The notes under the pieces: model-generated
The model's input: only the letters and a program-made list of their open reading frames with translations
Databases searched by the model: none
Told to the model about the DNA's origin: nothing
Program-made: the position numbers and the translations under genes
NCBI RefSeq assembly: GCF_003049575.1
Contig: NZ_PYWI01000003.1
Location: 186,001-250,000, forward strand
Length of the DNA: 64,000 bases
Direction of reading: 5' to 3'
Origin: Lysinibacillus parviboronicapiens
GTDB lineage: Bacteria; Bacillota; Bacilli; Bacillales_A; Planococcaceae
Shown: piece by piece, positions 19,389-29,389 of the stretch
Layout of the letters: each line of letters opens with the position of its first letter
Numbering within the stretch: position 1 is the first letter of the stretch

Positions 19389-20021
19389 TTAAAACCCCTT
19401 AATGCCCGAAATGAATAATGTTGTCTGCATATCAATATACTCGTCAAGTGTATGTTGACGATGAAGCGCCCACTTACGGAATGCCCAGCTTTGACCTTGC
19501 ACGACTAAGTTATTCGCAGCCAAATGAATCTGCTTGTCAGTCATTGAAATTTCTCCAGATTCCACACAGCGTTTTAACAGTCGCTCAAAAGTAGCAACCA
19601 TTTCGAATTCCTTACTGAATACATAGCGCTGTGCTTCTCTAGACAATGATTTCGTTTCTTGATACATAATTGTCAGTTCATCGACCATACTATCGATTTG
19701 CAAGAAATACTCACGAATCATTTCTCTTAACTCGTCTATAGTACCTGCCTTGATTTCGAAACTTGAGAGCCGCTCCATTGCATGATGATAAATACTGTCA
19801 CATACAAGGTATAGTACATCTTCTTTTGTACGAATGTACTCATATAATGTACCGATACTAAAACCCGCAGCTTTTGCAATTTCTCTCGTCGTAGCACGAT
19901 GAAAACCTTTTTCTTTAAATAATTTAATAGCACCTTGAATCATTTGTTCTCGACGAATGGCGATCAGATTTTCATCTTTCACAGTTGACTGAACTTGGGG
20001 CCTTTTACTATTTTCTGTCAT
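19389..20021 (-). CDS. TetR-family regulator of acyl-CoA metabolism (FadR-like)
   Basis: A 210-residue repressor with an N-terminal TetR helix-turn-helix (about residues 25-70: IKLFKEKGFHRATTREIA, then FSIGTLYEYIRTKEDVL) and a helical ligand domain. Related TetR proteins in Bacillus, including FadR, release DNA on binding long-chain acyl-CoA. The gene starts 3 bp after the acyl-CoA dehydrogenase stop, so both are surely cotranscribed. Its likely targets are the promoters with TGACTGAAYGCTCRCTC motifs before fadF and the thiolase gene; this is inferred. Confidence 0.82.
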   Translation of the reverse strand: MTENSKRPQVQSTVKDENLIAIRREQMIQGAIKLFKEKGFHRATTREIAKAAGFSIGTLYEYIRTKEDVLYLVCDSIYHHAMERLSSFEIKAGTIDELREMIREYFLQIDSMVDELTIMYQETKSLSREAQRYVFSKEFEMVATFERLLKRCVESGEISMTDKQIHLAANNLVVQGQSWAFRKWALHRQHTLDEYIDMQTTLFISGIKGF

Positions 20022-20024
20022 AAA

Positions 20025-21161
20025 TTATTTTGTCAACATACGCGAGATAACGAGACGTTGAATCTCCTGCGTACCTTCGTAAATTTGTGTAATTTTGGCA
20101 TCACGCATAAATCGCTCTACTGGATAATCCTTTGTATAACCATAGCCACCGAAAACCTGAACCGCCTCAGTCGTTACACTCATTGCTGTGTCACCAGCCA
20201 TTAATTTCGCCATTGCCGATGCCTTACCATATGGTAGACCATTAGACTCTAACCAAGCGGCTTGGTATGTAAGAAGTCTTGATGCTTCAATTTGTGTAGC
20301 CATATCCGCTAATTTGAAAGACACACCTTGATTTGCAGTAATTGGCTTACCAAATTGTACGCGCTCTTTTCCATATTCTACAGCTGCATCTAACGCACCT
20401 TGAGCAATCCCTACAGCTTGGGCTGCAATACCGTTACGTCCCCCATCTAGTGTAGTCATCGCAATTTTAAAGCCTTCTCCCTCTGCCCCAAGTAAGTTTT
20501 CTTTTGGTACACGGCAGTTGTCGAAAATAATTTCAGTCGTTGGTGATGAACGGATTCCTAGCTTTTTCTCTTTTTTACCAACTGAGAAACCATCAAAGCC
20601 TGCTTCAACAATAAAAGCAGATGTGCCGTTTTTCGCTTCTGGATCTGTTACAGCAAATACAATATATGTATCTGCTACACCCCCGTTGGTAATGAAAATC
20701 TTCGAACCGTTTAAAATATAATCATCGCCGTCACGTTTGGCATACGTTTTCATACCGCCTGCATCTGAGCCCGATCCTGGCTCCGTTAAACCGTATGCAC
20801 CAATATGTTTACCTTGTGCCATTGGACGAAGATACTTTTGTTTCTGTTCTTCCGTTCCGAATTTATATAACGGCCACCCTGCAAGGGAAGTATGTGCTGA
20901 TAATGTTACCCCTGTTGAAGCACATACACGTGAAAGTTCTTCTACAGCAATTACATAAGCAAGATAATCAAAGCCTGCACCACCATACTCTTCTGGCCAA
21001 GGAATACCTGTTAATCCTAGCTCAGCCATTTTTTCAAAAATTGTACGGTCAAACTCTTCATTTTCGTCGCGCTCCGCTGCTGTTGGTGCTACTTCGTTAA
21101 TAGCAAAGTCGCGAATCATTTCACGTAATTGTTCGTGCTCTTCTGTTAATTGAAAGTTCAT
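20025..21161 (-). CDS. acdA: Acyl-CoA dehydrogenase (AcdA-like)
   Basis: A 378-residue FAD enzyme of beta-oxidation forming trans-2-enoyl-CoA. The acyl-CoA dehydrogenase signature [16 protein letters not shown] and the C-terminal [15 protein letters not shown] motif, whose helix bears the catalytic base in this family, are present. In B. subtilis acdA lies between rpoE and fadF, so this copy may be the positional orthologue. It is followed after 3 bp by the TetR gene and preceded by a second, related dehydrogenase. ATG 21161 follows AAGGGG. Confidence 0.92.
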   Translation of the reverse strand: MNFQLTEEHEQLREMIRDFAINEVAPTAAERDENEEFDRTIFEKMAELGLTGIPWPEEYGGAGFDYLAYVIAVEELSRVCASTGVTLSAHTSLAGWPLYKFGTEEQKQKYLRPMAQGKHIGAYGLTEPGSGSDAGGMKTYAKRDGDDYILNGSKIFITNGGVADTYIVFAVTDPEAKNGTSAFIVEAGFDGFSVGKKEKKLGIRSSPTTEIIFDNCRVPKENLLGAEGEGFKIAMTTLDGGRNGIAAQAVGIAQGALDAAVEYGKERVQFGKPITANQGVSFKLADMATQIEASRLLTYQAAWLESNGLPYGKASAMAKLMAGDTAMSVTTEAVQVFGGYGYTKDYPVERFMRDAKITQIYEGTQEIQRLVISRMLTK

Positions 21162-21276
21162 TGTCCATTTCCCCTTTTATATGAATGAATTTCGCTTTTA
21201 CGTCATTTGATTCCGTATACCTTTGAATGCGAATGGAACTAAAATCAATTCCTCCAGTTATGAAGCTTCTACTGAA

Positions 21277-22410
21277 TCAAATTAAATGTTTACTAATGAC
21301 TAGCTTTTGGATTTCACTTGTACCTTCATAAATTTCTGTCACTTTGGCATCACGGAAATATCGCTCTACTGGATAATCCTCTGTGTAGCCATAACCACCG
21401 AAAATTTGCACAGCTTCAATAGCTGTTTGCACTGCTGTACGAGAAGCAAAAAGTTTAGCCATCGAGGCTTCTGCTCCGCAAGGTAAGCCCTTGGCGCGTA
21501 AATCAGCTGCACGATAGACAAGCAATTTTGCAGCTTCCACCGCAGTTGCCATGTCTGCAAGCTTGAAGCCAACCCCTTGTTGGGCTGAAATTGGTTTACC
21601 AAATTGAACACGTTCTTTTGCATAAGCTGTCGCTGCTTCAAGTGCTGCCTCAGCAATCCCTAAAGCTTGAGCCGCAATGCCAATACGACCAACCTCTAAA
21701 TTTGCCATCGCAATTTTAAAGCCTTCTCCTTCTTTGCCTAGAAGATTTGTCGCTGGTATACGACAATTATCAAATGTCAGTTGCACTGTACGTGAGCCAT
21801 GTAAGCCCATTTTGTGCTCATCCTTACCTATCACTAAGCCAGGCGTTCCCTTTTCGACAATAAACGCCGAAATTCCTTGCGTCTTGTCGGCTTGATTGGT
21901 AGAGGCAAAAACGATATAGACATCTGCTTCACCACCGTTCGTAATGAACACCTTTGATCCGTTAATAACATAGTCATCACCATCAAGCACCGCCTTAGAT
22001 TGCAGTGAACCTGCATCTGATCCAGCACTCGGCTCCGTTAAACAAAATGCTCCTAAATATTCCCCTGAAGCAAGTTTAGGAACATAGCGTTGCTTCTGCT
22101 TATCGTCCCCAAAGTAAATAATTGGGTTTGTACCAACAGATGTATGCACTGATAAAATAACGCCCATCACTGCACTGACCTTAGATAACTCATTTATGGC
22201 TAGTATGTACGATGTAAAATCCATCGCAGATCCACCTAGTTCTTCTGGTGTTGTAATACCCATTAAACCAAGTTCACCCATTTGCACAAGTAGCTCTCGT
22301 GGAAACTCCCCTGCTTCCATACTGTCTACCCACGGTGCAATCTTTTCTTGCGCGAAATCTCGCACCATATCACGCATCATTATTTGTTCATCTGTAAATT
22401 GTAAATGCAT
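21277..22410 (-). CDS. Acyl-CoA dehydrogenase (MmgC-like)
   Basis: A 377-residue paralogue of the downstream dehydrogenase, with GAFCLTEPSAGSDAGS and IYEGTSEIQKLVISK. The two share the same fold and many motifs, suggesting a duplication with different chain-length or branched-chain preference, which cannot be assigned from sequence. Context next to 3-hydroxyacyl-CoA dehydrogenase and thiolase resembles the B. subtilis mmgABC genes. The flavin would pass electrons to ETF and on to FadF. Confidence 0.9.
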   Translation of the reverse strand: MHLQFTDEQIMMRDMVRDFAQEKIAPWVDSMEAGEFPRELLVQMGELGLMGITTPEELGGSAMDFTSYILAINELSKVSAVMGVILSVHTSVGTNPIIYFGDDKQKQRYVPKLASGEYLGAFCLTEPSAGSDAGSLQSKAVLDGDDYVINGSKVFITNGGEADVYIVFASTNQADKTQGISAFIVEKGTPGLVIGKDEHKMGLHGSRTVQLTFDNCRIPATNLLGKEGEGFKIAMANLEVGRIGIAAQALGIAEAALEAATAYAKERVQFGKPISAQQGVGFKLADMATAVEAAKLLVYRAADLRAKGLPCGAEASMAKLFASRTAVQTAIEAVQIFGGYGYTEDYPVERYFRDAKVTEIYEGTSEIQKLVISKHLI

Positions 22411-22479
22411 CTATAATGTCACCCCTCTATGTTGTCGCATAGCATTACATTTGTGTTGAATCATCCCATCCCCATAGGA

Positions 22480-23334
22480 TTATTCGTAAACGTAAAAGCC
22501 TCTTCCTGATTTTTTACCTAGCCAGCCTGCTGCTACGTATTTGCGTAGCAATGGACACGGTCTGTATTTACTATCCCCTAGTCCCTCATGTAAAATTTCC
22601 ATGATCGACAAGCACGTATCCAGACCAATAAAGTCAGCTAATGTTAATGGTCCCATTGGATGATTCATTCCAAGCTTCATGACATCATCAATTGCTTCTT
22701 TTGATGCAACCCCTTCATATAAAGCATAAATTGCCTCATTAATCATTGGTAACAAAATTCGATTTGAAATAAAGCCTGGGAAATCATTTACTTCGACAGG
22801 TGTTTTCGCCAATTTCACGGTCATTTCTTCAGCGGCTTTGTATACCTCATCTGACGTTGCTAAACCTCTAATAATTTCGACAAGCTTCATAACCGGTACT
22901 GGATTCATAAAGTGCATACCGATTACTTGCTCAGGACGGTTCGTTACTGCTGCTATTTCAGTAATCGGTAGAGATGATGTATTCGTTGCTAAAATGGCCT
23001 GTGCCGGTGCAATCTTGTCTAATTGTTGAAAGATGGATTGCTTCACTTCCATGTTTTCAACAGCTGCCTCGATAATAATATCTACATCACTCGCATCCTG
23101 TAAATCTAGTGACATCGTAATACGAGCAAGAATTGCCGCTTTTTCATCCTCTGTTTTACGACCTTTTTCAACATCACGTGTTAAATTTTTAGAAATAACA
23201 CCGTATCCACGCTCAAAAAACTCTTGCTTCATGTCATTAAGTTTGACTTCATAGCCCGCTTGCGCACAAACTTGTGCAATCCCTGAACCCATTTGACCAG
23301 CACCAATGACCATTACTTTTTGAATTCCCATCAT
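22480..23334 (-). CDS. mmgB: 3-hydroxybutyryl-CoA dehydrogenase
   Basis: A 284-residue NAD(P)-dependent 3-hydroxyacyl-CoA dehydrogenase. The Rossmann motif [16 protein letters not shown] starts at about residue 9; the catalytic region is [16 protein letters not shown]. It oxidises or reduces the 3-hydroxyacyl-CoA step of beta-oxidation. The start ATG at 23334 overlaps the thiolase stop in an ATGA arrangement, showing translational coupling. Confidence 0.94.
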   Translation of the reverse strand: MMGIQKVMVIGAGQMGSGIAQVCAQAGYEVKLNDMKQEFFERGYGVISKNLTRDVEKGRKTEDEKAAILARITMSLDLQDASDVDIIIEAAVENMEVKQSIFQQLDKIAPAQAILATNTSSLPITEIAAVTNRPEQVIGMHFMNPVPVMKLVEIIRGLATSDEVYKAAEEMTVKLAKTPVEVNDFPGFISNRILLPMINEAIYALYEGVASKEAIDDVMKLGMNHPMGPLTLADFIGLDTCLSIMEILHEGLGDSKYRPCPLLRKYVAAGWLGKKSGRGFYVYE

Positions 23335-24536
23335 TCATGTCCCCCTGTTTTTGGTACTTCAATCATGATTGCATCGCCTTGCCCTCCCCCAGAGCAAATG
23401 GCAGCAATGCCGGTTCCGCCGCCTCGGCGTTGTAATTCATATGCGAGTGTTAAAATAATGCGTGCTCCAGAAGCTCCTATTGGATGACCTAGCGCAACTG
23501 CGCCGCCGTTGACATTGACCTTCTCCGCATCTAGTTCCGCTAGCTGATTGCTAACAAGAGCTACTGCTGCGAATGCTTCATTAATTTCGATTAAATCAAT
23601 ATCTGCTATTATTTTCCCAGTTTTCTTTAGTAATTTATTGATTACTAGCCCTGGTGTTTGTGGGAAATTTTCTGGCTCAAGTGCGAGCGCCTCATGGCCG
23701 ATGATAATGGCAAGAGGCTTTCTACCTTCACGTGCTGCACGTTCCTCACTCATTACTACAAGTGCACAGGCGCCATCGTTCACTCCAGGTGCATTTCCTG
23801 CTGTAATTGTGCCGTCCTTATCAAAGGCTGGCTTTAATTTAGCAAGCGCTTCCATTGATGTTCCAACTCTTGGTGCCTCATCGGTACTCACTGAGAGTGG
23901 TTCCCCTTTACGCTGTGGTATTTCCACAGGTACGATTTCCTCTGCGAAGTAGCCTTTTTCAATCGCCCCGAGTGCCCGTTCATGGCTGCGCACAGACCAG
24001 GCATCCTGTTCCTCACGGCTTAACGAGAACGTAGTCGCTGTCGCATTGCCATAACTCCCCATATGCGGTCTTGCCTGATCAAAGGCACATGTTAAACCGT
24101 CATACAACATACCATCTATCATTGTAGAATCACCCATGCGTAAACCTGTGCGTCCATTCATTAAATAGTAAGGTGCATTTGACATAGATTCCATACCGCC
24201 AGCGATAATAACTTCTTCGTCCCCTAAACGAATTAGCTGATCTGCTAACGTTACTGCACGCATTCCCGACGCACAAACCTTATTAATCGTTTCTGTTTTC
24301 ACCGCTGTCGGTAAACCGGCTTTTAACGCAGCCTGTCTTGATGGTATTTGTCCCTGACCACCTTGTAAAACTGTGCCTAAAATTACTTCATCCACTTCAT
24401 TTGGCGTAATATTTGCCTTCTCAAGTGCCCCTTTAACGGCTATTGCCCCTAGATCACTTGCATTGAGAGGTGCTAGTGCTCCTCCAAATTTTCCAAATGC
24501 CGTTCTTGCTCCTGCTAAAATTACCGCTCTATTCAA
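23331..24536 (-). CDS. mmgA: Acetyl-CoA acetyltransferase (thiolase)
   Basis: A 401-residue degradative thiolase. It shows the acyl-enzyme Cys88 ([11 protein letters not shown]), the histidine in [20 protein letters not shown] and the C-terminal CSGGGQGDA cysteine motif. I choose TTG 24536 because AAGGGGTG lies upstream and [14 protein letters not shown] is the usual thiolase N-terminus. The frame continues to 24695, but the extra 53 residues cover the fadF terminator and are not thiolase-like. It is the first gene of the thiolase-dehydrogenase group. Confidence 0.93.
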   Translation of the reverse strand: MNRAVILAGARTAFGKFGGALAPLNASDLGAIAVKGALEKANITPNEVDEVILGTVLQGGQGQIPSRQAALKAGLPTAVKTETINKVCASGMRAVTLADQLIRLGDEEVIIAGGMESMSNAPYYLMNGRTGLRMGDSTMIDGMLYDGLTCAFDQARPHMGSYGNATATTFSLSREEQDAWSVRSHERALGAIEKGYFAEEIVPVEIPQRKGEPLSVSTDEAPRVGTSMEALAKLKPAFDKDGTITAGNAPGVNDGACALVVMSEERAAREGRKPLAIIIGHEALALEPENFPQTPGLVINKLLKKTGKIIADIDLIEINEAFAAVALVSNQLAELDAEKVNVNGGAVALGHPIGASGARIILTLAYELQRRGGGTGIAAICSGGGQGDAIMIEVPKTGGHE

Positions 24537-24607
24537 GTAAAACACCCCTTTTGTTTTACGTTCTCGATGAAGGAATCGATTTCGTTTCTTTTCCCAACCC
24601 CCATAGT

Positions 24608-24627
24608 TGACTGAACGCTCGCTCGAC
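24608..24627. promoter_or_regulatory. Possible TetR/FadR-type operator before thiolase gene
   Basis: TGACTGAACGCTCGCTCGAC resembles TGACTGAATGCTCACTCATT found in the fadF promoter (minus strand of 27102-27121), sharing TGACTGAAYGCTCRCTC. It lies about 75 bp upstream of the thiolase start. Confidence 0.45.
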
Positions 24628-24635
24628 TCTTCTCG

Positions 24636-24668
24636 ATGAAAAATGGGAGTCCTTAACCAACTCCCATT
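24636..24668 (-). terminator. Terminator after fadF
   Basis: AATGGGAGT (24642-24650) pairs with ACTCCCATT (24660-24668), followed by a T-run on the minus strand. Confidence 0.75.
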
Positions 24669-24772
24669 TCCATTTAATCTTATTCTACAAAACAATTAAT
24701 TATTGTGCAATTTATATTTTTCAGATAACAAAAATATTTCTACAATAACTATATTATTTTATCGTTTAGTTG

Positions 24773-26998
24773 TTATTTCTCATCACTTACCATAGTATCC
24801 ACAGAAGCCACCACTTCTTCTAGCACATCTTCATTAACATTTTCAGTACCCTCTTCAGTTGCCACTTCAGCAACTTTCACTTTTTCACCGAAAACCGAAC
24901 GCTCTAATAATTCTGCAACGTCGAATGTACTAATTGTATCCTCTACTTCTTTAGCCTTTGTACCATCCTCAAGCATTGTTAAGCAATATGGACAACCAGA
25001 AGATATCACGGATGCATTTGTAGCCAAAGCTTGCTCAGTTCTCGCTACATTAATACGATTTCCAACATGCTCTTCCATCCACATTAATCCGCCACCGGCA
25101 CCACAGCACATTGCTGTTTCACGATTGCGTTCCATTTCCACCAGCTTAACGCCTGGGATACCTCGAAGAATTTCACGCGGTGCGTCATACACATCATTAT
25201 AACGACCTAAGTAGCAAGAATCGTGGAAGACGATTGTCTCATCAACTTCGTAATTCATAGCTAGTCGATTTTCTTCAATCAATTGATTTAATAACTCTGT
25301 ATGGTGATAGACTTCACCCTTCCAGCCGAAATCTTGGTATTCATTTTTGAAAATATTGTATGCATGCGGGTCAATTGTAACTATTTTCTTCACATCATTT
25401 TTTTCGAACTCATCGATATTTGCAGTCGCCAGCTCTTGGAATAAAAACTCATTCCCTAGACGACGTGGTGTATCTCCTGAGTTTTTCTCTTTATTACCTA
25501 AAATTGCAAACTTCACGCCAGCTTCATTTAATAGACGGCATAAAGCTAATGCGATTTTTTGTGAACGATTATCAAACGCGCCCATTGAGCCTACCCACAA
25601 TAGATACTCCATTTCTTCGCCTGATTTTTTCAATTCTTTCACTGTTGGAATATTTATAGTTGGATCAAGATCACGCCAGTTTTCTTTTTCTTTACGGTTT
25701 AGTCCCCAAGGATTACCTTGTCGTTCAATGTTTGTCATCGCGCGCTGTGCATCTGGATTTACTTTTCCTTCTGTCATTGTTAGATAACGACGTAAGTCAA
25801 TAATTTTGTCGACATGCTCATTCATGACTGGACACTGGTCTTCGCAGTTACGACAAGTCGTACATGCCCAAATCTCTTCTTCGGTAATCACCTCGCCGAT
25901 TAACGACGGACTATAAATATCCTCAATAATGGCACCCTCAGCACCAGCTGCCATCGCCAACTGATTGCCCTTTGTATTGGCGAAGAACTGATAAGGAACC
26001 CATGGTTTTTGTTTTGTGACCACCGCACCTGTAAATGTTAAATGATCACGAAGCTTGACGATTAAGTCCATTGGTGACAACATCTTTCCAGTTCCAGTTG
26101 CTGGACACATATTTGTACAACGACCACATTCTACACAAGAATATAAATCGAGCATTTGCTTTTGCGTAAAGTCCTGAATTCGTCCAACTCCTATCGCAGG
26201 AATATCATCTTCACTTTCTGCATTTTCACCTGCTTCTTCAAGCGCCTCAAAGTCAATTGGTGTTAATGTTCCCGTACGATCTAAACGATTCATGTACACA
26301 TTAATCGGACTCACAATTAAATGGAAGTGCTTCGATTGTGGTACATAAATTAGGAATGTTAATAGGATTAATAAATGTGCCCACCACATTACATAGAAAA
26401 TACCTGCTGCTACAGATGCTGGTAAAAACCCAAAGATAGCTGCGATTGCTGATGCTACAGGCTCCGTATAAGTTAAGCCTTCCCCATGCCAAATCAAGCC
26501 CATACCATTGGCAAATAATGTTGATACCATTAAACCGCCAATGAAAATTAATACGAGACCATTTTTCCAACCGCGTTTTAGACGCACCAGCTTTTCCACG
26601 TATCGACGATAAAATGCCCACACTACCGCTACCAAAATCATTAGCACTACTAACTCTTGGAAGAATGTGAATACACCATAGAAAACCCCTAGTGGTAAAT
26701 GAGAATTTGGTGCTAATCCTTTCCAAATTAAATCAATGGCACCTAACTGTACCATCAAGAAGCCATAAAAGAACATGACATGAATTAAGCCACTTTTTGG
26801 ATCCTTTAATAGCTTATTTTGACCAAATACATTGACCATTAAATAACGTATACGTTCTTGAACACTTTCATCAAACTCAACCTTTTTCCCCAGTTGTACA
26901 AACGTGTAGCGTGTTTTTAACAGATAGAAAAATAATCCTAGTGCGTAAAGCACAACCACGACTGTTAAGATAATGTTTGCAATTAGTAATGGATTCAT
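24773..26998 (-). CDS. fadF: Iron-sulfur reductase of fatty acid oxidation (FadF)
   Basis: A 741-residue membrane protein related to B. subtilis FadF (YwjF). The N-terminal half has several membrane helices like the gamma subunit of respiratory nitrate reductase (about residues 1-235). Then come two 4Fe-4S clusters, CVECGRCTNMCP and CTTCRNCEDQCP, and two CCG domains (around CYLGRYNDV/CCGAGGG, then SSGCPYCLTM), as in heterodisulfide reductase subunits. It probably moves electrons from ETF to the membrane quinone pool during acyl-CoA dehydrogenation. ATG 26998 follows AAGGGGGG. The promoter upstream holds a FadR-type box. Confidence 0.9.
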   Translation of the reverse strand: MNPLLIANIILTVVVVLYALGLFFYLLKTRYTFVQLGKKVEFDESVQERIRYLMVNVFGQNKLLKDPKSGLIHVMFFYGFLMVQLGAIDLIWKGLAPNSHLPLGVFYGVFTFFQELVVLMILVAVVWAFYRRYVEKLVRLKRGWKNGLVLIFIGGLMVSTLFANGMGLIWHGEGLTYTEPVASAIAAIFGFLPASVAAGIFYVMWWAHLLILLTFLIYVPQSKHFHLIVSPINVYMNRLDRTGTLTPIDFEALEEAGENAESEDDIPAIGVGRIQDFTQKQMLDLYSCVECGRCTNMCPATGTGKMLSPMDLIVKLRDHLTFTGAVVTKQKPWVPYQFFANTKGNQLAMAAGAEGAIIEDIYSPSLIGEVITEEEIWACTTCRNCEDQCPVMNEHVDKIIDLRRYLTMTEGKVNPDAQRAMTNIERQGNPWGLNRKEKENWRDLDPTINIPTVKELKKSGEEMEYLLWVGSMGAFDNRSQKIALALCRLLNEAGVKFAILGNKEKNSGDTPRRLGNEFLFQELATANIDEFEKNDVKKIVTIDPHAYNIFKNEYQDFGWKGEVYHHTELLNQLIEENRLAMNYEVDETIVFHDSCYLGRYNDVYDAPREILRGIPGVKLVEMERNRETAMCCGAGGGLMWMEEHVGNRINVARTEQALATNASVISSGCPYCLTMLEDGTKAKEVEDTISTFDVAELLERSVFGEKVKVAEVATEEGTENVNEDVLEEVVASVDTMVSDEK

Positions 26999-27092
26999 GG
27001 TTGGTCCCCCCCTTAGCTTGTCGTAATTTCTCTCTTTGTGTTAAATTTGCTAGCTCATGCGTAAATGTACGACATTTTGTTACTATATTCAT

Positions 27093-27122
27093 ATTCTAAT
27101 AAATGAGTGAGCATTCAGTCAA
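27093..27122 (-). promoter_or_regulatory. fadF promoter with FadR-type operator in the spacer
   Basis: On the minus strand: -35 TTGACT (27117-27122), an 18-bp spacer and -10 TAGAAT (27093-27098). The sequence TGAATGCTCACTCATTTA (27100-27117) fills the spacer and fits the B. subtilis FadR consensus TGAATGAMTANTCATTCA at 14 of 18 positions. Binding there would block polymerase. Confidence 0.7.
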
Positions 27123-27172
27123 CACAAATCAAAAATATTTCTGATAATTTTATATTCTTACACTTTATACGG

Positions 27173-27204
27173 AAAAAAGCCACCCTGAAATTTTCAAAGT
27201 GGCT
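27173..27204 (-). terminator. Terminator after the adenosyltransferase gene
   Basis: AGCCAC (27178-27183) pairs with GTGGCT (27199-27204), with further TTTGAAA/TTTC pairing, and six T follow on the minus strand. Between it and the stop codon (27205-27353) I see no gene. Confidence 0.75.
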
Positions 27205-27353
27205 CTTTATCTTTATTTATAATGGCGAACACAATGACTAGTCAAAATACCCCACTCCTCTATAGTTGCCCAAATAAACGGCGGAAGTACAGTTTCAGTG
27301 GGCGCCAAAGACTAGTAAATGAAGTCGAATCTCAGAGGATTGACACAAATTAC

Positions 27354-27917
27354 CTATTTTTTAAATACTTTACCACTTCGAATATATTCAATATCTGCTA
27401 CGTTTAAGCGTGCATTGACAACACGTGCAGCGGCAAATAAATAATCCGATAAGCGATTTAAATATTTTTGCACAATTGTTGGTACATCAGGAATTTCTTT
27501 CATCAGCGTTACCATTTGACGCTCTGCTCGACGGGCAACGGTACGTGCAATGTGTAATGTGGCAGCTGCTGGTGCACCCCCCGGTAAAATAAAGCGTTCT
27601 AATGGCGGCGCTTCATCCGACAATGCATCAATACGTGTTTCCAACACCTCAATCGGTTGTTCTGCAAGTTTATAATGACGCTCCTTCATGACATTTGCTA
27701 GATCACCGCCTGCATCAAAAAGTTCATGCTGAATCGTTTCTAAATCAACTAAAATATCTTTGAATAATTCACGATCAAGTTCACTTACAGCTTTACCGAT
27801 AAATGAATTTAATTCATCAATTGCACCGTATGTTTCCACACGTAAGCTATCTTTGTCAACACGTCCACCTATAAGGCTCGTTTTACCTGTATCGCCCGTT
27901 TTTGTGTAAAGTTTCAT
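27354..27917 (-). CDS. Cob(I)alamin adenosyltransferase, PduO type
   Basis: A 187-residue trimeric enzyme that transfers the 5'-deoxyadenosyl group of ATP to cob(I)alamin. Family motifs are visible: YTKTGDTGKTSLIGG at the ATP-binding N-terminus, VETYGAIDELNS, and the basic RTVARRAER helix. It ends the riboswitch-controlled B12 operon, starting 5 bp after the btuD-cbiZ stop. Its product is the cofactor of IcmF encoded in this window. B. subtilis YvqK is of the same family. Confidence 0.94.
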   Translation of the reverse strand: MKLYTKTGDTGKTSLIGGRVDKDSLRVETYGAIDELNSFIGKAVSELDRELFKDILVDLETIQHELFDAGGDLANVMKERHYKLAEQPIEVLETRIDALSDEAPPLERFILPGGAPAAATLHIARTVARRAERQMVTLMKEIPDVPTIVQKYLNRLSDYLFAAARVVNARLNVADIEYIRSGKVFKK

Positions 27918-27922
27918 TCAAC

Positions 27923-29389
27923 TCAGCTCCTATGCTTCATTTTATAATTTCGAATTGCCTGCACTGTCGTTTCAAAAACACCTTTACCAATAATCTTTCC
28001 TACATCTGTAATCGGACCACCATATAACATTTCCGCACCCTTTTGAGTTGCGGCAATTAACAGACTATCTGTGGCAGTACCAGTGGCAATGGTATTGGTG
28101 AGCTCATCCCGAATATTTTCTGACTGTAAGGCCTTTGTTTTCGCCTCATTTGCAGTCATCATGGCTTGGAAAAACGCCTCTTCCGATAAGCACCCATTAA
28201 TCACAACCCACGTGTTAATAGTACCAATATATGGTTCATCTTGTCTTTCATGCGTACGTGACACATCCACAGCCTTTCCAACACCTGCCGTTACGACGAC
28301 AAATATGCCACCAAAGGGTGCTTTATATTCATTAAGTGCAACGAGCTCTGTTGAAACGGCTGTTAACATTACTACTGTACTTGTCAATGAAAAGTGTTCC
28401 CTTTGTAAAAACTCCGCGACCTCGCGCTTCACATCTTTAATGATATAGTCACCAGCAACAGACCGATTTACTAGGCAGTCATACCATCCAATACCTGGAT
28501 TATGTACAGCAGAGGAGACTGTTTTTAAAGGAATATTCGATTTCAATTGAATATAATCTGTTGTTATCTTAAAATCCTCTTTTACGATAACAGCTCGTTG
28601 CTGATGCTTACTTGCAGCTGGCATCATCGTAATTTGAGGTTTCGGAATTTCAGGATGCGCGTAAGTTGCAACTCTCGCTTGATACACTTCCTCAATTTGC
28701 GAAGCAATCAATACTTCATGCGGCGCACCAATTGCACGCATACAACCATTTTCCATTAACAATAATTCATCACAATAGAGTGATGCTAAATTCATGTCAT
28801 GTAATACCATAATAACCGTTAAGCCACATTCTAGTGCTTCTTTTCGTACCATATCTAGAATTTGGCGTTGATGGGCAATATCTAAGTGATTGGTCGGCTC
28901 ATCTAGCAGTAAAATTTCAGCTGTTTGTGCTAAAGCCTGTGCTACAAATACACGCTGTTGCTCACCACCCGATAAAATCTCCATCGGTGTATGCTCATAA
29001 CGTGTGACACCTGTTTGCGCCATCGCATATTGGACAGCTCGCTCATCTAGCTCTGACCAACTCGAAAAGAATCCTGTTTGATGAGGATAACGTCCAAGGG
29101 ATACTGCTTCACGCACTGTATTCGAAAATGCATTGGCATGCAGCTGTGGCAGTACCGCCATTTTCTTCGCCAATGTACGGGCATTATATGCTTTCATATC
29201 TTTCCCGTCTAATAAAATAGTACCTGTAGTTGCGGGGAGTATCCCACTGATTACCTTCAGTAATGTCGATTTGCCACTACCATTGGGTCCTAAAATTCCG
29301 AGTATTTTGCCCTTTTCAACTGTAAAGCTCACATCTTTGACAATCGGTACGCCTTCATAACCACCCGATAAACGTTCAACGACAATCAT
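27923..29389 (-). CDS. Cobalamin ABC transporter ATPase fused to CbiZ amidohydrolase
   Basis: A 488-residue two-domain protein. Residues 1 to about 255 form a BtuD/FecE-type ATPase (Walker A GPNGSGKST, signature LSGGEQQR, Walker B ILLLDEPTNHLD, then VLHDMNLASL). Residues about 285-488 form a CbiZ domain, an adenosylcobinamide amidohydrolase that salvages pseudocobalamin-type corrinoids. B. subtilis YvrA has the same fusion. It couples import of corrinoids with remodelling. The start overlaps the btuC stop by 4 bases. Confidence 0.92.
   Translation of the reverse strand: MIVVERLSGGYEGVPIVKDVSFTVEKGKILGILGPNGSGKSTLLKVISGILPATTGTILLDGKDMKAYNARTLAKKMAVLPQLHANAFSNTVREAVSLGRYPHQTGFFSSWSELDERAVQYAMAQTGVTRYEHTPMEILSGGEQQRVFVAQALAQTAEILLLDEPTNHLDIAHQRQILDMVRKEALECGLTVIMVLHDMNLASLYCDELLLMENGCMRAIGAPHEVLIASQIEEVYQARVATYAHPEIPKPQITMMPAASKHQQRAVIVKEDFKITTDYIQLKSNIPLKTVSSAVHNPGIGWYDCLVNRSVAGDYIIKDVKREVAEFLQREHFSLTSTVVMLTAVSTELVALNEYKAPFGGIFVVVTAGVGKAVDVSRTHERQDEPYIGTINTWVVINGCLSEEAFFQAMMTANEAKTKALQSENIRDELTNTIATGTATDSLLIAATQKGAEMLYGGPITDVGKIIGKGVFETTVQAIRNYKMKHRS

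Noticed and set aside
23331-24695. Thiolase N-terminal extension of 53 residues
   Set aside because: It overlaps the fadF terminator and lacks thiolase character; the TTG at 24536 has a good ribosome site.
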